Below are positions 45,224-55,440 of a DNA stretch of 64,000 bases, piece by piece. The notes beneath the pieces were generated by a model. That model was not told the origin of the DNA and did not search any database. It saw only the letters and a program-made list of their open reading frames with translations. Both the position numbers and the translations under genes were made by a program. Position 1 is the first letter of the stretch, and each line of letters starts with the position of its first letter. Location: assembly GCA_933228675.1 (NCBI GenBank), contig OW121742.1, positions 108,690,940 through 108,754,939 on the forward strand, in the 5' to 3' direction. Origin of the DNA: Stomorhina lunata. Taxonomy: Eukaryota > Arthropoda > Insecta > Diptera > Rhiniidae.

Positions 45224-45330
45224 GTAAGAGTGGTATATTCGGCTTTGCCGAATCTTGGATACCCTTCACCAATGGTGTTGCAAAAGTACTTAATGTAACT
45301 CCTAGCAAAATTTGGTTATACTAGTATTAT
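45224..45330 (-). mobile_element. end of the dispersed fly repeat
   Basis: It reads AACAAGTAAGAGTGGTATAT, TCGGCTTTGCCGAATCTTGG, ATACCCTTCACCAATGGTG: the inverted equivalent of the right end at 26590-26645. It may be the far end of the element whose other end is at 47516. Confidence 0.6.
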
Positions 45331-45407
45331 ATGCAAAGAGTCATTAAAATTAAGAGTCGGAAAAAGAAAAGCTTTTCGGTGGCGTCATCATCTAGAATAG
45401 TTATGCA

Positions 45408-45720
45408 CCCAAAGGTTAGGTTGGGCAGGTGGCTGATGTCTAGGGAAGCTTCACTTGGGTTCTAAAGTTGTCCCTTTGTGAAAGATAATGATTACTAGAC
45501 TACAAGTAGAGAATGCATATTTAAGCCAGCCAGTAGCTTCGAAATAAAATATACATATATTTTACGAACATTTAATAAAGTTCGATAGACCAGATAAACC
45601 ATGCAGAAAAGATGCTTCAAAATGTAGATGCCCTTACATTTGCAATAGGACATCGATTTGATGAAGTTTAAGTATTCTGACATGCAACCCAAAAACGCTG
45701 TGCCCAGTGAGGGTTGTGCA
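45408..45720 (-). mobile_element. decayed copy of the non-LTR retrotransposon 3' end
   Basis: GGTTAGGTTGGGCAGG, CTTCACTTGGGTTCTAAAG and GTCCCTTTGTG parallel 13215-13285. Further on, CCAGCCAGTAGC and TTTTACGAACATTTAATAAA parallel 13352-13400. Same orientation as the copy at 13202-14230, but much more diverged, and without an open frame. Confidence 0.6.
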
Positions 45721-46439
45721 CTTTAATTCGTACGAATTATCCGACTAGTAAAAGTTCTTGATTAGTTATGTAAAACTCTGAAGTTAGCGGACTGATTTAG
45801 GCCAAAGCTTTAACAATGATAAGCCTTAAAATTATAGGGTATACACTCTTAGTTTTAGATACATACGTGAAATACATAGCTTTTGAATGAATGGATATCA
45901 GCTTTGTCGGAAAAGTTATTAAAGATTTAGTTATTAATCTGAAGTTAGTTAATTAATTAAAATGAACACTTCATCAATAATATTTGGGATGTATTGTTCT
46001 TTCGATCTGTCCGATGGATGTTTGGAAAGTTTTGCTCTAGTTCCTTGTGCATTTTTAATGTGATTTAATTTATCAGCATTAAATCGATTCCCGGTCTGGG
46101 TTATATGGGAGATTTCACTAAATGTGAATAGAGCTCGCCCATTTTCAATATCGAACTTTTCAAGAGATCAGAAATACTTTTGTCAAATGTTGTCCCTCTA
46201 GAAAGTTTATTTTAGGCGCTATCGCCCTGAATATCAATATCGTACAGCGTCTTTATACTAAATGTCATCATCGTATCTTAGGCGAAGTTATACGGGATCA
46301 ATTGTCAAACGTGAACGGATTTCTCCCAATTGCAATTAAAAAATTTAAATTTTCGTTGATATGTGAGATACTTACATACATAGTTGCATTTTTGTACTTC
46401 CTAGGAAGATTACCTATAATTTGATATATAATACATTCT
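45721..46439. other. repeat-derived DNA
   Basis: No frame. Phrases such as GGGAGATTTCACTAAATGTG suggest interior of the dispersed fly repeat, but homology is weak. Confidence 0.35.
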
Positions 46440-47342
46440 CAAATGTTATGTTATGTTATAAAAATTACAGACAGGTAGACGGACGGACAAAAAAACAGAC
46501 GGACGGACGGACGGACAAACAAACAGACGGACGGACAGACAGACAAACAGACGGACGGACGGAGGTCGCGAAATCGATTCTCCTGCCGATTCTGAGTTGA
46601 TCGGTACAATTTGAATGGTATTCGTAATCAGATTTGTGGAGTATAGATTTTAGAAAATCCTCACACAAAGAACGATGTCAAATTTCATCACAATCGGTCC
46701 ATAAACACCTGAGATATCGCTGAAATAATACTTACAAAATGTAAACAAAATTTCTTAGACACGCACTTTGGGCAATTTGCTGTACATCAAATGTAGTGTT
46801 ATGGCGATATCTCAATTGTTTATGGACCGCTTTTGATAAAATTTAATAACGTGCTTGGCGGGGGAATTTCCTAAAATATGATATAAAATTTATGTAGGTC
46901 CGTGCGAAAGGAGGATGGTTTTTCCTATTTCTGCATTTCATTTTTTCAACAAACATTCTCTAATGCGAACTTTGGGCAATTTGCGATACATCAAATTCAG
47001 TGTTTTGGCGATATCTCAGTTGTTTATAAACCGATTTTGATAAAATTTTACGGAGTGCTTTGGGAAACTATTTCCTACAATCTGATATATAACATATTAT
47101 CACATGTACACCAGGAGTATATTTTTTCTCTTTTTATTTAAAAGTGTGTTTCAATAAAAAATTTCAAAATTTTCGTCTAATTTTTGGTATTTTTTCGATA
47201 TTTTCGGTGTTTATAAACCGATTTTAATGAAATTTAATAGCGTTCATTGCGGGAGAATTTCCTAAAATCTGATATATAATTTATGTAAGTCCATCCTCCA
47301 GGGGCTTCAGAAACTTGATTTCAACAGACAGACAGACAGACG

Positions 47343-47374
<32 letters not shown>

Positions 47375-47516
47375 GACATCGCTTAATCGATTCTCCTCCC
47401 GATTCTGAATCGATCGGTATAATTTTTATGGGGTCTACGATCACTAATAAAAAAATTACAAACGGAATCACAAACTTATAATACCCTTTCACCTATTGGT
47501 GAAGGGTATAAAAAGA
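46440..47516 (-). mobile_element. dispersed fly repeat with two GACGGACAGACAG runs
   Basis: Two purine-rich GACGGACAGACAG tracts (46470-46562 and 47320-47378) are each followed by CGATTCTCC-CCGATTCTGA and a GATCGGTA-AATTT block. Between them are three diverged ~250-bp stretches with TTTGGGCAATTTGC, GGCGATATCTCA and CCGATTTTGATAAAATTT. It ends ACTTATAATACCCTTTCACC, TATTGGTGAAGGGTATAAAA, the inverted left end of the element at 25880. Frames here (MCEDFL..., MKGYYK...) read the tracts as CLSVRPSV repeats and are not genes. Confidence 0.65.
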
Positions 47517-47544
47517 AACAATTTTCTAAATATTGTTTAAAATT

Positions 47545-47735
47545 AATCGCCATAGTTTTCTATAGAAAAATAGGCGATCACCTAAGTTTTATATAGAAAA
47601 GTAGCCGATTGACTTAGTTTTCTAAAGAAGAGTAGGCGATTGCCTTAGTTTTCTAAAGAAGAGTACGCAATCGCTTTAGTTTTTTATAGAAAAGTAGGCG
47701 ATCGCCTGAGTTTTTTTTATAGTGAAGTATATAGT
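47545..47735 (+). repeat. 31-bp satellite array I, part 1 (GGCGATCGCC subfamily)
   Basis: About six diverged units with TTTTCTATAGAAAA(G) and TAGGCGATCGCC, several with GATTGCC or GATCACC. Broken on the right by hairpin repeat K. Confidence 0.85.
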
Positions 47736-48095
47736 AAAATATATTTACATATAGTTTCCAAATATTGTATATTCAAAAAAATTTCTAAAATATTTCTTTA
47801 AAATTTTTAAAATCTAGGGAAATATTTTATATTTTGTTTTCCATATACTATACAAATTTTATAAATTATTTTCATATATCGTATAAACTCTATAAATTAC
47901 ATATTGTAAAATAATTTCCATACATTTGATAAATTATAGTTTTATTAAAGTATGGAAATTTTTTTTTCAAGATTTTAAAATTGATGGAAATTTTTTTTCA
48001 AGATTTTAAAATTGATGGAAATTTTTTTAATAATAATTTTTAATAAAACATTTAAAAATTAAAATGAATATAAACAATTAAAAAAACAAGAGAAG
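47736..48095 (+). repeat. hairpin repeat K between parts of satellite I
   Basis: It contains the ATTCAAAAAAATTTCTAAAA and TTCCATATACTATACAAATT blocks, the CCATACATTTGATAAA hairpin (47929) and TTGATGGAAATTTTTTTTCA twice. It separates units of array I. No coding frame. Confidence 0.75.
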
Positions 48096-48685
48096 AGTAG
48101 GCGATCACCATAGTTTTCTATAGAAAAGTAGGCGATCGCCATAGTTTTCTATAGAAAAGTAGGCGATCGCCATAGTTTTCTATAGAAAAGTAGGCGATCG
48201 CCATAGTTTTCTATAGAAAAGTAGGCGATCGCCATAGTTTTCTATAGAAAAGTAGGCGATCGTCATAGTTTTCTATAGAAAAGTAGGCGATCGCCTTGGT
48301 TTTCAATAGAAAAGTAGGCGATCGCCATAGTTTTCTATAGTAAAGTAGGCGATCGCCATAGTTTTCTATAGAAAAGTAAGCGATCCCCATAGTTTTCCAT
48401 AGAAAAGTAGGCGATCGACATAGTTTTCTAGAGAAAAGTAGGCGATCGCCATAGTTTTCTATAGAAAATTAGGCGATCGCATTAGTTTTCTATAGGCGAT
48501 CGCCTTAGTTTTCTATAGAAAAGTAGGCGATCGCCATAGTTTTTATAGAAAAGTAGGCGATCGCCATAGTTTTCTATAGAAAATTGGGCTATCGCCTTAG
48601 TTATCTATAGAAAAGTAGGCGATCGCCTTAGTATTTTATAGAAAAGAAGGCGATCGCCTTCGTTTTTTATAGTAAAGTATATTTT
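48096..48685 (+). repeat. 31-bp satellite array I, part 2 (GGCGATCGCC subfamily)
   Basis: About 19 units of TTTTCTATAGAAAAG joined to TAGGCGATCGCCATAG. GGCGATCGCC is itself a perfect 10-bp palindrome, so each unit has two dyads half a repeat apart. Decay on the right includes deletions within units (48490-48510). Confidence 0.95.
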
Positions 48686-49150
48686 ATATTCCATAAAATT
48701 TATATAATTTTTTTTAAAGTTTATAAAATCTATGGAAATATTTGATATTTTATTTTCCATATATTGTATAAATTTTATAAATTATTTTCACATATTGGAT
48801 AAAGTCTATAAATTATATATTGTAAAATTATTTCCATACATTTTATAAATTATAGTTTTACCAAAGTATGGAAATTTTTTTTTTCAAGATTTTAAAATCG
48901 ATGGAAATTTTTTTTCAAGATTTTAAAATTCATGGAAATTTTTAATAAAAAAAATTAAGATCAAAAAGAAAATAAAAAATTAAAAAAACAATTTTCTAAA
49001 TATTGTTTAAAATTAAAAAGGCAAGATTAAAATTTATTATAAGTAATTAAAAATAATTAAAAAAAATAAGTTAAGGCCACAATTTTTAAGACACTTTCAT
49101 GAGACTTGACATATAAAATTTTTTTGCTACTTTTTTTTCTTAAACTCTTG
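48686..49150 (+). repeat. hairpin repeat K and AT-rich spacer
   Basis: Second K copy in this array: CCATACATTTTATAAATT hairpin at 48835, GATGGAAATTTTTTTTCAAG twice, then an A-rich tail with CTAAATATTGTTTAAAATTA to about 49020. The remaining spacer is AT-rich. Confidence 0.75.
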
Positions 49151-49324
49151 GTAATTTTTATAGTAAAGTAGGCGATTGCCATAGTTTTCTATGGAGAATT
49201 AGGCGATCGTCATAGTTTTCTATAGAAAATTAGGCAATTTCCATAGTTTTTTTTATAGAGAAGTAGGCGATCGCTACAGTTTTCTATAGAAAAGTAGGCG
49301 ATGGCCTTAGTTTTCTTTTGATAG
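49151..49324 (+). repeat. 31-bp satellite array I, part 3
   Basis: About six decayed units (TAGGCGATTGCC, TAGGCGATCGTC, TAGGCGATCGCTA) on the same core. Marks the right edge of the interrupted array. Confidence 0.85.
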
Positions 49325-50870
49325 TGAACCTAAGAGAGAGTGTTGAAGAAAGAACGAGACCTTTCGTTACCCCTAAATAACTCTTGAACTCTTTGAACTA
49401 AATCTAATGTACCTCAAGTCTCATCACTGACTATTTCTTTTAAAATCATTCACAATTTATAAATTGTTAACTGTTTTCGTTTTAAAACTAATTCCAGCCA
49501 AGAAACCCATAATTTAAATACTTTGCAACAAAGTAGCTTAACAGCTTGTTGCAACCACAACTGATATCTGCAACAGTTTTAGAAACAGAGCTAGAGCTTT
49601 TAGTATTCTTGTTGTAAATGACTTTAGGTTTTCTGTAAATTGATATAAATGTGATCGTAAAATATGTTAAATATCAATTTCATTTTAAAAGCCTTAGTTA
49701 TAGGAAAATATTGTAAAACTTGTCTTAATAAAATTTTATATTCTAAATTGATTAAAAACCATCAACATATAGTTTTCAGCGCCTCCTTAAAGACTCCAAC
49801 TATGAGTAGAATTTTTTTTCAAATTTATTTTCATTTTTTTTTATTTAAACGTTTGCAACATTATTAGCTTTATTGTGGCTGGTGGTGGTAAGAAGAAGTG
49901 GTGGTACAAACTTGTTAAATAAGTTCCTTAAGATGATTTTCACAAAAATTAATGCTCACATACTAATTGCCAGACTTTTACATAACACGTACCTTCACCG
50001 GGAATGATGTTGTACGAGTGTTTGAAGTTAACTCGAACCTATACTTAAGAACATCCTTTTTTGTGGTCATGGTTGGCAGAAGGTTGGTTCAGTTTTGGTA
50101 GCTTCAGTAGCTAAGTAACAGTCAGGTGTTCACGTTTTCAGGTTGTCTTAAACACAAGTCGTCTTGGAAGCTTTGCGAGCTGCTACTAGTCATACCAACC
50201 AATGGATGAATGAATGTTTTGTTGGCTACGTGACAAGCTACTGTGACGTTTTAATCATACGCATAACTCATAATGCATACAAGACAGAAGGAGAAAGATA
50301 TCCGTATATATGAAATGGGGAAGTGAATATATTACAGGTTGCCTTAACATACATGATAAATTATCTATAAGAAATAACTAAGCACAAAACACAATTGAGT
50401 TCAAAAACTACAAGCGACTAAGTAAACCTCAAACCCTAAATAAAAAAAAAGTTCTTCGCTTTTATTCTGTTTCTACTTCCCATTCCTGTATCTTGTCATC
50501 TTTGAAGCATTCATGTGTAGTTGACACGTTTCTTTGTAGAATTTGCTGCTGCTTCTTTTGAATCTGTCTATGACTAGAATAATTCGCTTTCATTGCCCAT
50601 CAGTCATCTTGTCTAAGCATTACGGTACTACTTGTTGATTCTTACCAATTGCCTCCAGGTATTTGGTCTCTATTGCTAAGATATTCTTATCACTTATTAG
50701 TTTCCTTTAGTTGTTTGTATGTATTTTTTTATATCAGGAAAATATTGACAAATCGTCTTGTTTGAAGGAAAAATTAAGATTTTCCAATATAAAGACATTT
50801 ATCACAACTAACGAAGTAGATTAGATGATACATGATTTAAGAAAAATAGAAAAATTTTCCTTAGCTCAGA
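49325..50870. other. single-copy-looking intergenic DNA
   Basis: Mixed composition with no repeat recognised. The 67-codon frame at 49664-49867 has no support. Such stretches (also 36.5, 43.7, 52.7, 55.5 and 59.6 kb) alternate with satellite and may be the true single-copy spacer. Confidence 0.4.
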
Positions 50871-50905
50871 GCCAACTTTTCTAGAGAAAACTTAGGCGAT
50901 CGACT
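50871..50905 (+). repeat. isolated single unit of satellite I
   Basis: CCAACTTTTCTAGAGAAAAC followed by TTAGGCGATCGACTTAG, one unit 1.5 kb away from the array. Its left flank is like arrays C-H (CAACTTTTC) and its right half like array I. Confidence 0.7.
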
Positions 50906-51119
50906 TAGCGAAAGGTATTTCTTTTCACCATGAAGTCCAAAAGCTAGTGGTGTATTCGCAAGACCTCACGGAGTTGCCAGGTACATATCATATCAGAAGC
51001 AATGTAGGCCAATGCCAACTAATCGCTCTTAAAGCAAACATTCTGTAGAATTCTATTGTTTAGTTTTGACAAAAGTACGTGAGAGGTGGCTCTGGATGTT
51101 ATCAATAATTATATTTATT

Positions 51120-51545
51120 TATAGCTTCAATTACTGTATAAACACTATTAATTATATATAACAAAATATCAGGAATATATATTATAGAGTAAAATCTTTG
51201 ATGATACTAACACTTTTATTTATTATGTATTATTTTGGAGTTTCTGAAATCTATGGAAATTTTTTATATCTATATATAGTTATTCATATATTCTATATTC
51301 AATAAAATTTCTGGAATATTTCTTTAAAGTTTATAAAATCTTTTGAAATATTTTATATATTATTTTCCATATATTTCATAAATTCTATAAATCATTTTCA
51401 AATTTAATGTATAAACTCTATAAATTTTATATTGTAAAATTATTTCCATACATTTGATAAATTAGAGTTTTATCAAAGTATGGAAATTTTTTTTTCAAGA
51501 TTTTAAAATTGATGGAAATTTTTTTAAATTATAATTTTTTTTTTT
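51120..51545 (+). repeat. hairpin repeat K copy
   Basis: It includes AATAAAATTTCTGGAATATT, the CCATACATTTGATAAATT / TTTATCAAAGTATGG hairpin (51448-51482) and TTGATGGAAATTTTTTTAAA. Followed by an A/T run. Confidence 0.75.
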
Positions 51546-51599
51546 TCAAAAAAAAAACAAAAAAAAAAGAATAAAATAACAAAATAGTCGGGATGAAAA

Positions 51600-51860
51600 T
51601 ATTATTCAAAAAGAAAGAGTATTCGCATTTGATCCCAAATCTGTTACATTTATTTATTAATGTAATGTAAAAAAACTCAAAAAAATGTTTGAGGAGAAAC
51701 CAAAAATCCTCGACGCATTTCGATGGTTGGTTAGGCCATCTCTTCAGAAGGATTATCCCCAATTTAGACAGATCAAAAATCTCGAATTATTACTTATTTT
51801 ACAAACAAAACCTTTAAGAATTATGTTCATAAACCATAAGTAAAAGCGTAGATCATCGAC
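51600..51860 (-). mobile_element. fragment of a hammerhead-bearing (Penelope-like?) element, copy 2
   Basis: Inverted homologue of 24285-24540 through the block before the motif, the motif itself and the AATAAATAAATGTAACAG block after it. Embedded among K repeats. No coding frame of its own; the 77-codon minus frame at 51529-51762 crosses the motif and is not called. Confidence 0.5.
51706..51753 (-). ncRNA. hammerhead-ribozyme-like motif, copy 2
   Basis: On the minus strand: stem I ATCCTT (51753-51748), core CTGAAGA (51747-51741, allowed form CTGANGA), stem II GATGG / CCATC (51740-51736 and 51726-51722), core GAAA (51721-51718), TGCGTC with cleavage triplet GTC (51714-51712), and stem I GAGGAT (51711-51706). 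The core and all three helices can form, stem III being only two or three pairs. It differs from copy 1 at several positions yet keeps the pairings. Confidence 0.65.
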
Positions 51861-51889
51861 TGAACAAAACACAAACAATTTTCAGTTTT

Positions 51890-52539
51890 CATCTTCCTTA
51901 ATTTTAATAAAAAATTTTAAAATCAAAAAGAAAATAAAAAATTAACAACACTTTTTTTCTAAATATTGTTTAAAATTAAATAAACAATAATAGAAATATT
52001 CAATAAAATTTCCAGAATATTTCTTTATATAAATTATTTTCACATTTATTGTATAAACTCTATAAATTTTATATTGTAAAATTATTTCCATACATTTGAC
52101 AAATTATAGTTTTATCAAAGTACGGAAATTTTTTTTCAAGATTTTAAAATCGATGGAAATTTTTTTAATGCTAATTTTAATAAAAAATTTTAAAATCAAA
52201 AAGAAAATAAAAAATTAAAAACATTTTTTTTTCTAAATATTGTTTAAAATTAAATAAATAATAAAAAAAAATTCAATAAAATTTCCAGAATATTTCTTTA
52301 TATAAATTATTTTCACATTTATTGTATAAACTCTATAAATTATATATTGTAAAATTATTTCCATACATTTTATAAATTATAGTTTTATCAAAGTATGGAA
52401 ATTTTTTTTCAAGATTTTAAAATAGATGGAAATTTTTTAAATGATAATTTAAAAAAAATTAAATAAAAAAAATAAAAAATTTAAAACATTGTTTTCTAAA
52501 TATTGTTTAAAATTAAATAAACAATAATAAAAATTTAAT
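51890..52539 (+). repeat. hairpin repeat K, two tandem copies plus a partial one
   Basis: The hairpin starts at 52088 and again at 52361, 273 bp apart. Between are GATGGAAATTTTTTTAATG, AAAATCAAAAAGAAAATAAA and CTAAATATTGTTTAAAATTA blocks in the same order. So K can be tandem as well as dispersed. Confidence 0.8.
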
Positions 52540-52625
52540 TAAATAGTTTAACTGTAGTGTATTGCACTAAGATCCTAATTTATTACAATTATTTGTTATT
52601 GTAAAACATGTAGTGGTGATCAAAT
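52540..52625 (-). mobile_element. third fragment of the hammerhead-bearing element (tail only)
   Basis: The reverse complement has AATTGTAATAAATTAGGATC and TTAGTGCAATACACTACAG, matching 24480-24535. The ribozyme-like part is absent. Confidence 0.5.
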
Positions 52626-53904
52626 GTTAGGCAAAATTTTGATTTTTTTTAAACTAGTGTTATTAAGAAAAGGATACTCAGGTTATGATTAAAATTGTTA
52701 ACTTTAAAAAAAATTCTTTAAAATTTATCAAGCCAACATGAGACTCCTATTATTAAAGTGCCAAAGTAGTTAAAAACTAAACTATCATTTGCTTTCGCCT
52801 GAAATTTATAATGTCATTATTTTCAGCATTTCCTACCCTTCAACTTCTGGCGACTTATGATTCTAATGCCGTTTTTCTTCAAGCCTCCATACATTTCTAA
52901 TGTTTTTAATTTCATTTATTTTTCTTTCTTTTTGTTTGTTCATTCTTGGCTTAATAGAGACATTAATGCCGAGTGCATGACATCAACCAAGTGGTGATTT
53001 TTAAACATGATTTCGTTTCTTCTTATATAAGAGTTTTAAAATTTTTTGCTCCTTTTGGAAGATCTAATAAATGCTGGTGATGTTGGCTGTTGAAGATTTA
53101 AATACATGGAGCCTCAAAAGAACCAGCTCCAGTGTAGCTGTGTACTTTAATCATAAATTGGATATGAGGAAACTAGAAAATGCTAGTTATTTTAGTTTTA
53201 CTAAATGGATAAGATTGTAGAGTTGGATAGCCCAGCAAAGAGTGGGCTTAGTATCCCATAAATGGATTAACTCAGACTTTTATTTTAATATACTCAGACT
53301 AGAACACCACAACTGCAACACTCAACTCAGAATACCTCCTTATATTCTGGCACTTTTTATAAATCAGTTTTTACTGGGTTCTTTCTTCCAACATTCCCAT
53401 ACCATAAAACTAGGCTCCAACACATTTGATCGGCCAGTTACAACTTAAATTTTGAACAAGAACTAGGAAGTGTCTGAGAAGAATCTATGAAGTACCTCGT
53501 TATGGCTTTGGATAATAAATCCATTTCTATGTTCACACAAAAAATATGTTGTAATAATTACCAACAATACGAAAGATTTGTTACTGTAACACTAAAAAAA
53601 TAGTCATAAAATTTCTTAACCAATGTTAAGTTAACATGATGTTAATTTTAATGTTAATAATTTGAAAAAAGGATGTTAAAGAGTAAACATTATAATTCGT
53701 TAGTTGCCAGAAACTTGACAAGTGGTTTATGATACCTCAATGAGGAAACTAAAATCCTGCTGGGTTTTTAAGTAGCTCAAATCAAGACCGAATGATAAGA
53801 CAGACAGACGGAGTCATCCTGCCTCTACCAATAGCAATGGGAGACTTTTTTTAAGATCCAAATGGGGATTTTCTTGAGAAAGCTCAAACTTAATGGAAAT
53901 ATAT
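52626..53904. other. intergenic DNA, no gene seen
   Basis: Mixed composition. A 68-codon frame at 53242-53448 reads as a soluble peptide without a known domain and lacks splice or promoter support. Confidence 0.4.
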
Positions 53905-54500
53905 CGTAAGTTTCCCTATTTTAGTAAAAATGTCTTAAATTTCCTTATTTTAGTAAAAAAATCTTAAATTTCCTTATTTTAATAAAAATATCCTAAATTT
54001 CCTTACTTTAGTAAAAATATCTTAAGTTTCCTTATTTTAGTAAAAATTTCGTAAATTTCTTTATTTTAGTAAAAATATCTTTAACTTCCTTATTTTAGTA
54101 TAATATTTTAAATTTCCTTATTTTTGCAAAAATGTCTTAAATTTTCTTATCTTAGTAAAAATATCTTAAATTTCTTATTTTAGTAAAAATGTCTTAAATT
54201 TCTTTATTTTAGTAAAAAATCTTAAATTTCCTTATTTTAGTAAAAATATCTTAAATTTCCTTATTTTAGTAAAAATATCTTAAATTTTCTTATTTTAGTA
54301 AAATTAACTTAAATTTTCTTATTTTAGTAAAATTAACTTAAGTTTCCTTATTTTAGTAAAAATATCTTAAATTTCCTTATTTTAGTAAAAATATCTTAAA
54401 TTTCCTTATTTTAGTAAAAATATCTTAAATTTTCTTATTTTAGTAAAATTAACTTAAACTTATTTTAGTAAAAATATCTTAAATTTCCTGATTTTAGTTT
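53905..54500 (+). repeat. 29-bp satellite array J1
   Basis: About 20 units of AAATTTCCTTATTTTAGTAA joined to a short variable end: AAATATCTT, AAATGTCTT or AATTAACTT. Unrelated in sequence to the 31-bp family. Confidence 0.95.
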
Positions 54501-55010
54501 TTAAAATCTATGGAAATATTTTATATTTTATTTTCCATATATTATATAAATTCTATTAATTATTTTCACATACTGTATCAACTCTATTAATTATATATTA
54601 TAAAATAAAAGTATGGAATTTTTTTTTTCAAGATTTTAAAATTGATGAAAATTTTTTTAATGATCGTTTCTAATAAAAAATTTTAAAATCAAAAAGAAAA
54701 TACAAAATTAAAAACTTTTTCTAAATATTGTTTAAAATTAAATAAAGAATAAAAAAAAATATTCAATAAAATTTCTAGAAAATTTCTTTATATAAATTAT
54801 TTTCACATTTATTGTATAAACTCTATAAATTTTTATATTGTAAAATTATTTCCATATATTTGACAAATTATAGTTTTATCAAAGTATGGAAATTTTTTTT
54901 CAAGGTTTTAAAATTGATGGAAATTTTTTTTTTCAAGATTTTAAAATTGATGGAAATTTTTTTTAATGATAATTAAAAAAAAAATTAAAATCAAAAAGAA
55001 ACTAAAAATT
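54501..55010 (+). repeat. hairpin repeat K, two copies between J arrays
   Basis: The first copy lacks the left half of its hairpin (54600-54612). The second has CCATATATTTGACAAATT at 54852. Both have GATGGAAATTTTTTTT-type blocks. Confidence 0.75.
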
Positions 55011-55440
55011 TCTTAAATTTCCTTATTTTAGTAAAAATTTCGTAAATTTCCTTATGTTAGTAAAAATATCTTAAATTTCCTTATTTTAGTAAAAATTTCG
55101 TAAATTTCCTTATATTAGTAAAAATATCTTAAATTTTCTTATTTTAGTAAAAATTTCGTAAATTTCCTTATATTAGTAAAAATATCTTAAATTTTCTTAA
55201 TTAAGTAAAAATTTCGTAAATTTCCTTATTTTAATAAAAATATCTTAAATTTCCTTATTTTAGTAAAATTAACTTTAATTTCCTTATTTTAGTAAAAATT
55301 TCGTAAATTTCCTTATTTTAGTAAAAATATCTTAAATTTCCTCATTTAAGTAAAAATATCTTAAATTTCCTTTTTTTTTGTACATATCAAAAATTTTCTT
55401 ATTTTATATAATTATCTAAAATTTCCTTATTTTAATTTAA
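55011..55440 (+). repeat. 29-bp satellite array J2
   Basis: About 14 units alternating AAAATTTCGT and AAAATATCTT ends; it decays to the right in T-rich sequence. Confidence 0.94.

Noticed and set aside
46465..47492. Proteins with CLSVRPSV repeats
   Set aside because: Minus-strand reading of GACGGACAGACAG tracts in a dispersed repeat.
48096..48685. GCGATCGC as a cyanobacterial HIP1-like signature, suggesting contamination
   Set aside because: The octamer is confined to a 31-bp fly satellite sharing its core with the other arrays; nothing bacterial is present.
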